Shown one piece after another: positions 42,019 to 64,000 of a stretch of DNA of 64,000 nucleotides. Both the position numbers and the translations under genes were made by a program. A model generated the notes under the pieces. The model was not told where the DNA came from. It saw only the letters and a program-made list of their open reading frames with translations, and ran no database searches. The first letter of the stretch is position 1, and each line of letters opens with the position of its first letter. This DNA comes from Diphasiastrum complanatum (lineage: Eukaryota; Streptophyta; Lycopodiopsida; Lycopodiales; Lycopodiaceae), in NCBI GenBank assembly GCA_029204225.1, contig CM055109.1, forward strand, positions 19,731,783 through 19,795,782. The letters run 5' to 3'.

Positions 42019-43827
42019 GATAGCTCAACCTAAAAGGCAAACAAAGCTGGAACATGCATCCGTACACAGACTATGTACATAAATACAACAACACAAGATG
42101 ACTATTCGAAGATAGTTTTCCTATCGATGATGTCATGATCGACAGAGATATATGTAGCTTCTTCATCAACAAGTGGTGAGAGAGGCGTCTCTGGTGTGGA
42201 CATATCAGTCGGTGTGTTTGCATTCGGATTTGCACTGCAAATGCTATGATCAATGCTTCGTGTTCTTGCTCCAAAGTATCGTCCACGTGCATGCTATCTT
42301 GCAAAGAAGATATTATGAACATCTTCCAACATCACCAAGCCAGGGACCAACATCGCCTGCCACACTGATGCTGCTCGCTCTACATCCACACCAAGACCTT
42401 TTGAAGGTGTAACCCAAGCCGCAGAAGGAAAATACTTTGCGGTTCTTAACATTGACAATAGACAAGCGATTGACCCAAATAGCGCTTTCCATAGAACAGG
42501 CTATACATGAATGCCCTTTCAAACACATTGCACGGAGTCAAGCAGACTTTGTTCTTCACTTCAGAAGACCCCAGCTTTGCATAAAGCTCTTTCCCAAGCT
42601 CGAGATCGTCAGTTTTAACATTGTGCAATGCAACTTGGAAATGAGACTTTCCGAAATCCTTCAAACAGTAGCCTACCATACCATGGAAAATGTATGCAAA
42701 CCCTTTTGTGTGAGTGTCTTGCACATGACCAGAGCTCCTACTGGTGCTTGCACATCCCAACCCAGCTGATGCTTAATCTGCAAGTTCACGGTTTTGGCAT
42801 TGGTGGCCATGATTTGACATGTCATTTGAAAATACAAGTGCAGCAGTGTGCCTTCCCTCTCCAAAGCACACACCCCAGCTACACATTTATCTGTCAGAAA
42901 CTGTTGCAGTAAAGGTAGTAGATAGCTCAACCTAAAAGGCAAACAAAGCTGGAATATGCATCTGTACACAGACTTTGTACATAAATACAACTACAGAAGA
43001 TCACTATCCGAAGATAGTTTTCCTATCAATGACGTCATGATCGACATAGATATATGTAGCTTCTTCGTCAGCAAGTGGTGAGAGAGGCATCTCTGGTGTG
43101 GACATATCAGTCGATGTGTTTGCATTCGGATTTGCACTACGAATGCTATGATCAATGCTTTGTGTTCTTGCTCCAAAGTATCGTCCACGTGCATGCTGTC
43201 TTGCAAAGAAGATATTATGAACATCTTCCAACGTCGCCAAGCCAGGGACCAACATCGCCTGTCACACTGATGCTGCTCGCTCTACATCCATACCAAGACC
43301 TTTTGAAGGTGTAACCCAAGCCGCAGAAGGAAAATACTTTGCAGTTCTTGACATTGACAATAGACAAGCTACAAAAGATTGACCCAAATAGTGCTTTCCA
43401 TAGAACAGGTTGTACATGAATGCCCTTTCAAACACATTGCACGGAGTCAAGCAGACTCTGTTCTTCACTTCAGAAGACCCCAGCTTTGCATAAAGCTCTT
43501 TCCCAAGCTCGAGATCGTCAGTTTTAACACTGTGCAATGTAGCTTGGAAATGAGACTTTCCGAAATCCTTCAAACAATAGCCTACCATACCATGGAAAAT
43601 GTATGCAAACCCTTTTGTGTGAGTGTCTTGCACATGACCAGAGCTCCTGCTGGTGCTTGCACATCCCAACCTAGCTGATGCTTAATCTGCAAGTTCACGA
43701 TTTTGGCATCGATGGCCATGATTTGACATGTCATTTGAAAATGCAAGTGCAACAGTGTGCCTTCCCTCTCCAAAGCACACACCCCAGCTACACATTTATT
43801 TGTCAGAAACTATTGCAGCAAAGGTAG
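42019..43827. repeat. Tandem duplication, unit about 0.9 kb
   Basis: Unit 1 is 42019-42918 and unit 2 is 42921-43827. They start at GATAGCTCAACC and end at AAAGGTAG. Offsets of 902 at the start and 909 at the end differ by the 7-bp deletion in unit 1 near 42467. They are roughly 95 % identical by eye. Both encode the same part of the HUH-type protein on the minus strand. Confidence 0.92.
42102..42918 (-). pseudogene. Replitron-like HUH endonuclease, copy 1 (broken)
   Basis: From 42918 down: LLPLLQQFLTDKC, VAGVCALEREGTLLHLYFQ, LGWD-QAPVGALVMCKTLTQKGLHTF, frameshift, GMVGYCLKDFGKSHFQ, SSEVKNKVCLTPCNVFERAF, frameshift by a 7-bp deletion near 42467, then WVTPSKGLG and AASVWQAMLVPGL to a stop at 42102. 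The HUH motif reads His-Leu-Tyr (codons 42832-42840), so the metal-binding pair is broken. The Tyr-x-x-Lys motif (Tyr codon 42668-42670) is intact. The N-terminus is absent because the unit ends there. Confidence 0.55.
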
Positions 43828-43925
43828 CAAGCGAACGTTGATGTCACCCCCTCCACAACCAACGGTGATGCTAAGATCCAAATACTTCATGTTTGGCAAA
43901 TTTGTCTTTTTTACCTTCGATGGTG
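43004..43925 (-). pseudogene. Replitron-like HUH endonuclease, copy 2 (longer, broken)
   Basis: This copy keeps more N-terminus (SITVGCGGGDINVRLLPLLQ, TAG, FLTNKC). Then VCALEREGTLLHLHFQ with intact His-Leu-His (43741-43749), and about 53 residues later GMVGYCLKDFGKSHF with the candidate catalytic Tyr (codon 43577-43579). Glu, Gly and His-x-His spacing (E-x-E/G-G-x4-H-x-H-x-Q) followed by Tyr-x-x-Lys is the signature of single-tyrosine HUH nucleases, which nick DNA and stay covalently bound to it. C-terminal words (NRVCLTPCNVFERAF, AKYFPSAAWV, LEDVHNIFF) continue to a stop at 43004. Breaks: TAG near 43810, the shared shift near 43595, and TGA where copy 1 has Trp (near 43267). Assignment to Replitrons is by recalled family likeness, not search. 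Confidence 0.55.
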
Positions 43926-44069
43926 GCCTCCCATGCCCATGAAATGGATGTTTGGATGTGCTTCCAGTGTCCATATGTGTATTTTGCATTCAGAAGAAAG
44001 AAAATATTTTGAAGAGGCAGCCAGCAGCAGAGAAGGTAGGCAGAGTGCAACAGCAGCACCAGCTCATGG

Positions 44070-44370
44070 AGAGGAGACAGAGGGAGAGAGAGAGAGAGAG
44101 ACAGTAGGGCAGGAGCGGGCAGAGAAGCGAGGGCAGGAGCGAGGGAGAGAGTGAGAGCAGGAGCGAGCAGGGAGCAAAGGATAGAGAGAGTAGAGGAGCA
44201 AGGAGGAGCGAGCAGGGAGCAGGGGACGGAGGGAGACAAAGGAGCGAGGAGGCAGGGGAGGAGCGAGGGGAGAGAGCAGGCCAGGAGTGAGGGAGAGAGC
44301 AAGGGAGAGAGCGAGGGGAGGAGCGAGCGAGCAGGAGCGAGCAAGGAGAGAGCGAAGGAGAGGGCGAGGA
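44070..44370. repeat. Purine-rich low-complexity tract
   Basis: About 300 bp of almost pure A/G on the plus strand, built on GGAGCGAG, GAGAGAG and GGAGCAGG words. The minus strand gives a long Leu/Ser/Pro open frame that is a repeat artefact. It ends where an LTR starts at 44372. Confidence 0.88.
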
Positions 44371-44371
44371 G

Positions 44372-45026
44372 TGTAAAAATTATCAACATTTCCTAGCTAG
44401 TTTGAGGCCTAAATTGACAATTTTTGTACATAGTTTTGGATCTAGCCTTTCATACATGTGAAAGAGGCCTAGATACTTCTATTTTAGTATATATTTCATA
44501 TTAAATAAGTCTCAAACTTCAGGACCTTCGAAATGACACCAAAATCATGTTATCTGGACATATAGGCCAAAATTGGCTATTTTAGGCTACTGGTGCCCTA
44601 AAATTGGATCCTAAGTTCTAGAGAGAGGAGAGAGAGTCATCTCTCTCACCTATAGTAGGCTGAAATTCGTGGAGAACAGGTTGGAGAAAATTATTGTATT
44701 GTTGAGAGAGATCAATAGATCATTGTCACAGTTTCTTCCTCCATTGAGAGCATTGCTTTGTGTATTGTCTTCAAGCTTTTGTGTATGATCTTAAGAGGTT
44801 TCCAAAAGTGGTAGGCTGCTATTGTAGGACTGGTATTTGTTGTTTTTGACTGCCATCAGTACCTTTTATTAGCTTCTTTTGTCTCTTGAATGCTTTGTCA
44901 AGTTCATGTGTATCAAAGGTAGCATTAGGAATGCTTTGCCATTTCTAGCTTTTGTAGCTTGTTGTGCAAAGATCTTAGCCAAGTATTTTGGGAGTTTGGA
45001 CCCATTCAAGATACACTTTTTTCACA
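44372..45026 (+). repeat. LTR (655 bp) of an otherwise missing element
   Basis: Starts TGTAAAAAT, ends TTTTTTCACA, and is followed at once by a primer-binding site, so both edges are well placed. A TATA-like AGTATATATTT lies near 44480. No second copy was found downstream, so the element is 3'-truncated. Confidence 0.85.
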
Positions 45027-45038
45027 TGGTATCAGAGC
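45027..45038 (+). other. tRNA-iMet primer-binding site
   Basis: TGGTATCAGAGC immediately after the LTR end. It sets the element on the plus strand. Confidence 0.9.
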
Positions 45039-45620
45039 TGGCTGGTCGTTACTTATAGTAGGATTTCCATTTATGGTGATATTTGGATGTTTGATCAAGT
45101 TCTAGCATGATTATGCATTGCATTGTTGATCAAATCTTACTAACCTTTGTGTTTGTGAGTTGATCTTTGGATCAAAAGCATATTTTAGGTCTATTGAAGA
45201 TCATAGGCTGAGAAGAAGCTACTTTGGATCAGATCATAACACCTAATCATTTGTTGATTGTGAGGCTTGTGCACATTCAATACTAACAATGTTCTGTTCA
45301 ATGTATTGTTGACAATCTCCACTTCTGTGGATGAAGACTCTCCTTTGTGGATGAACACTCTCCTTAAGTGGATGAACCTTCTCCTTAAGTGGATGACAAA
45401 TACTCTTTGAGTGATTTTGTATTTCTCCAAAAGGATGAGTAAAGCTCCCACTTGGATGAAAGATCCCCTTTTGGGTGAACAGATTGTCAACAATCTTTTG
45501 CATAAATTTTGGTGTACTTTGTTGAGCATGTAAGTAACTCTCCTTATGTAATTTGATTGGAGCATTTGCTGGAAGGTTTTAACCATTATGCAAATGTGTT
45601 TTCAGGTTCTTAACAGGTTG
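45039..45620 (+). other. Leader of the truncated element, with a short tandem repeat
   Basis: No gene seen. At about 45312-45400 the word GTGGATGAA recurs four times in units of about 21 bp, each followed by CTCTCCTT-like sequence, and a looser GGATGA run continues to 45480. Confidence 0.6.
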
Positions 45621-45639
45621 AGGAACATTCGACCAATTT

Positions 45640-46010
45640 GATGGATTTCTAGCTTTTGATTGGTCACTAACTCTCATGCCAACACATGCAGATGAGTCAC
45701 TCACGAAATCTGAACTATATAAGTGTAAGAAGCCTAACCTAGCTCAAGCTACATCACTTTCCACTTTTGGCCTAATCATGACTTGACATGTGTACAAGCC
45801 TATTAAGCCTCTAATGCCAAAAATGGCCCTATCACCTACTTACACATAGATAGATTATCTATAAAACTCCAAGTACCCCTAACTCAACATGACTAAGATG
45901 TTTTTGCTTATTTTTCACAAGTGGGAACATGCTCCACATGTGTGAGATTTCCCCACATACAAGAATTTGTGAAATATCCAACTAGATTTTGCCAAATTTT
46001 CACATATCTC
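45640..46010. repeat. LTR-like segment related to the 4.9 kb element
   Basis: Shares with 5080-5196 the ordered words TTTTCACA, GTGGGAA, GCTCCACA, CATGTGTG and ATACAAGA, in the same orientation. It also shares CCCCTAACTCAACAT with 2405-2440. No boundaries or internal region are clear, so it may be a solo LTR. Confidence 0.4.
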
Positions 46011-47584
46011 TCTCCAATTTTTGTCCCTTTCTAATTTCATATTCATCCAACTTAAGAACAACTATCAACTTATTATTCACACTCTCATTTGCAATACATA
46101 AAACTCTATCATGAATGTAAGCAATTGATTTATGTCAATAAACAGATTGCTGGAATTGTCATAAGATAGATATTCTCCCTTTGAGCAATATACTTCATTG
46201 ATATGAAATGAAATACCCACTATTTTTTGCATGCCTTGGACTGACATATCTCATTTTTGTTTTAGATGAAATGGTCGTGGGATTGAAAATTTAGTTTATA
46301 CTTATCTGTGCAAATGCTTCCTTTATTATCGTAAACATTGTGGCATATACTTCTCTAATGATGCTAGAAAAAACCTATTGTAATGTCCAATATATTTTCA
46401 ACTTCATTCATAGTGCTATCAGTGATTGAAGCTTTAATTTTTTTTTCTATAATTGTTTAACATTGATTTCATAGCACCTAATGATTTTCCAATGGAAATC
46501 TCGTCGGCCAAATGGTCTTCAACAACCAATGTAGATCTGCATGTTAAGAAAAAAGTCGGTAAAAATCATGTTAAGAAAAAAGTCGGTAAAAATCTGGACA
46601 CATATTGTATTAATTGCTAAAATTCAAGAAAGTGGTAATAAATAACTGATAGAATTAGTGATTGGATTGAATCAAAAATTTCAAACAATATCAATACAAA
46701 TAAGCTAGAACTTACTTGAATGCATGAATTCTTCTTTTTTGGTAACCTCCTCTAGATGAAAGATCACAAATGTTCATTGTTACCAATCTCTTTCTCTTGT
46801 TAGATTTTGTCTTTTTATTCAGCAAATCCATATCTTTAACCAAAGACAAATAAGAGATGCATGGATTGAAATGCAATTTTCATCTCATCATTACTAGTTG
46901 TAAAATCATGTAAAGAAAACTACAACATTTGAACCTCCTTGAGGATATCATTTTCCCCAAATAGGTTTTTAATTTTATATATTTTTCTTGACACTCATTT
47001 GATATTGTCTTTAGGTCATCTATAATGGATTATAACAGCTGTTGATAATTTGGATTCTTTTGAATTTCTTGTCCAAAGTGGAGCATACTCTGGTGAAATA
47101 TTCACATGAAGATAATAAAGCTTAGTCATCAATAAAAAAAATTGTAGCAAACATGATGATAACAATAACAAAGCTGGAAATGGTGGTAACGACCCTGGAG
47201 ATGGAGATGGTGGTAGCCATATTTTTGAAATTCCACTTTCTTTTTGAAGTTTTTTTATGTCCAACTATTGGGAGAGAATATTTTGATATTTCAGGATTCA
47301 CATTTAACTACCATTAAGCACCAGTGATGTTTGATATTTAAAATACTCGTGTTATTTTTCTCTCTGCTACATGGCATTTATTTTAAGGCCCATATTTTTT
47401 GTTTTTGTGGATTGGCAATTCAAAGGCAAAGTTTATATGTGTTGGAGGTTTTCATCAAGGAGATGATGAGAAGCCAATGCAACACAAAGGGCAAAACTCG
47501 ATGGTGATTATCTTTGCAACACGTTTTCAAACATTTGTAGCACAAGAGGTAACAAATTCTCACACTCAAGCATATTTCTAGATG
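46011..47584. other. Intergenic, no gene seen
   Basis: AT-rich. A 27-bp unit (CATGTTAAGAAAAAAGTCGG plus TAAAAAT) occurs twice in tandem at 46540-46593. A short stretch near 47190-47220 repeats GGAGATGG. No coding feature recognised. Confidence 0.5.
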
Positions 47585-48000
47585 GGGTTGAGAGAAAATG
47601 TAGAACATTATTTGTGTTTATGTATTTGTCTTACTTTGGTGAGTATATTGGTTGTGCTAAGTATGTATTGAAGTGTTTGCCAAGAGAGGCCTTGGTTGGC
47701 AAAATATCATGTCTTATGCTTTGGAAAAAGATTGAGTACAGAGTTTTTGAATGACTTTGTTAGAACTTGTTATGTACACATTTTTCTAGAGGATGTATCT
47801 AGGGAGGATGCGACAAGTACAAAGGGCGTCTTTGTAGTTTGTGATAAAAAAAGCAAGGGTAATAGGTGTGTTTTTCTAGAAAAGAAGAGTGTTATTGCTT
47901 GTAAAGATGAGGGATTTACTCATGAGAGGACAGAAAATGAGAGTGAAAATGAGAGCAAATTTTGTAGAGTCATGTCCTAAGGTTGTTGATCTTGTAAATG
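47585..48000 (+). pseudogene. Copia integrase C-terminal scrap
   Basis: Reads ERKCRTLFVF, CAKYVLKCLPREALVGK, then in another frame DFVRTCYVHIFLEDVS, ATSTKGVFVVCDKKSKGNR and EKKSVIACKD. This corresponds to copia ERKNRT, the YVLNR-type segment, the GC-AYVHIP segment and STKGVFVGYD. Several frameshifts; isolated, with no LTR next to it. Confidence 0.75.
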
Positions 48001-48921
48001 TCAATGAGGTCATGAACATATCGAACATGTAATGTAAGGCATGTTTCCCTTTAGTATCCTTCATATTTGAAGGGAAGTCAGTTTATTTAAAATAGTACTT
48101 TCTAGAACCTTTAACTAAAAAAATGTTGGCTTGTAAAATCCTACAAGTTCAGGTTGTCATTAATTATGATGGCTGGGTGTTTAAAAATGTAACACATTGA
48201 AGAAAAATTAACGCGTTAACTAAACCTAATTTGCTAAGATATCCTTCAAGATTGAATATCTAACTATTTTCTTTGGCCTTCGCCCCAACAAGAAATCACA
48301 TAGAAAAGCACATTAGAAATTCATAAATTTATCTAATCTTTAAGAAATGCAATTTACTTTATTTTATCTATAATGATTTGAACGCCATGGGTATGGCAAA
48401 GCTTCTTAGGATACATTAATCACCTTGTCTATTTTCAAGAAAACCGATCAAAATTTGTAAGAGTTAAGAGGGTCACTACCGCAATAAACCAAACAACACC
48501 CATGAAACTTTAGTGTAATGGATCAAAGCAATGAAAAAAATATGTAGGATATATAATAGTGTTAATAGGTTGAAGCCAGATGTGGCTTTGTTAATAGATT
48601 TGAATCCAGATATGTCTTTCTATATGCTTTCATCTATTTGTACATTGATGGGTTCTCCATCCTTCAATAATCAAAGCAGGAATTGATATTTGTTAAGAAG
48701 AGTAAAAAAGAGGAACTTCCAAGTTTGACAATGCATTAATCATATCATCAAAGACATGTCACATGTTTTTCTTACAGAGAAAAATTAAATATGAAATACG
48801 TGCCTGATGATGCCTGCCCATTGCTGTTGCTCCACTGATCTCAATGCTGCTCAGGATTGTCTGAAATAATCAATCAGTAGAGTCTGAGAGTGCATTTTGC
48901 TGCATTCTGTTGCGATCCAGA
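48001..48921. other. No gene; upstream region of the beta-glucosidase gene
   Basis: Nothing coding recognised. 48090-48195 resembles 37960-38045. The last few hundred bases should hold the promoter and 5' UTR of the beta-glucosidase, but no convincing TATA box was seen close to the ATG at 48922. Confidence 0.4.
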
Positions 48922-63937
<15,016 letters not shown>

Positions 63938-64000
63938 CACATGAATTGAACAAGTCCTGTTGCACTTTTAGGTTGTTTGTTTCTCACCGCCAAATCCTTC

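Noticed and set aside
43871-44389. Minus-strand 172-codon Leu/Ser/Pro-rich frame resembling a membrane protein
   Set aside because: It is the translation of the purine-rich low-complexity tract and LTR edge. The opposite strand is equally open as a Gly/Glu/Arg repeat.
47016-47264. Minus-strand 82-codon frame with a hydrophobic stretch
   Set aside because: Antisense of a GGAGATGG-type repeat patch; no other support.

Overview
This 64 kb window is nuclear DNA of a land plant. The evidence is two spliced genes with plant-type introns, a 13-exon family 1 glycoside hydrolase with the usual plant exon layout, and about 35 kb of decayed plant retroelements, several with a tRNA-iMet primer-binding site. 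The HUH-nuclease remnant, the non-LTR element type and the bloated introns fit a seed-free plant (lycophyte, fern or bryophyte), but the species cannot be named from sequence alone.

Layout. 1-2.6 kb: intergenic with a minisatellite. 2.6-4.9 kb: Ty3/gypsy remnant. 4.9-9.4 kb: chimeric, apparently non-autonomous copia-like element (minus strand). 9.4-11.7 kb: gypsy gag remnant running into an LTR. 11.7-17.9 kb: nearly complete copia (minus). 17.9-18.3 kb: gypsy integrase scrap. 18.4-22.1 kb: related copia fragment (plus) between inverted repeats. 22.5-24.1 kb: copia integrase fused to its own LTR. 24.5-26.6 kb: decayed Asp/Gln-rich reading frame. 27.7 kb: FKBP62-like gene fragment. 29.8-30.9 kb: 3' end of a non-LTR retrotransposon. 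32.4-34.95 kb: intact 12-exon coiled-coil gene (minus). 36.0-37.6 kb: copia deletion derivative. 38.2-41.4 kb: two LTRs of one family facing each other around a gag fragment. 42.0-43.9 kb: tandemly duplicated HUH-endonuclease (Replitron-like) remnant. 44.4-45.0 kb: LTR plus primer-binding site. 47.6 kb: copia scrap. 48.9-63.9 kb: beta-glucosidase gene (plus).

Only the coiled-coil gene and the beta-glucosidase look functional. In both, every exon joins in phase (320 and 530 codons before the stop). The beta-glucosidase keeps both catalytic glutamates and the sugar-binding residues. Its introns have grown by insertion of copia, gypsy and LTR pieces. Three of the 23 introns in the two genes appear to use GC rather than GT donors.

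The most unusual item is the tandem 0.9 kb duplication near 42-44 kb. It encodes a Rep-like protein with a His-Leu-His motif and a downstream Tyr-x-x-Lys motif, the signature of single-tyrosine HUH transposases. Both copies are dead and share one ancestral frameshift. No tRNA, rRNA or CRISPR array was noticed. All homology calls are by eye.
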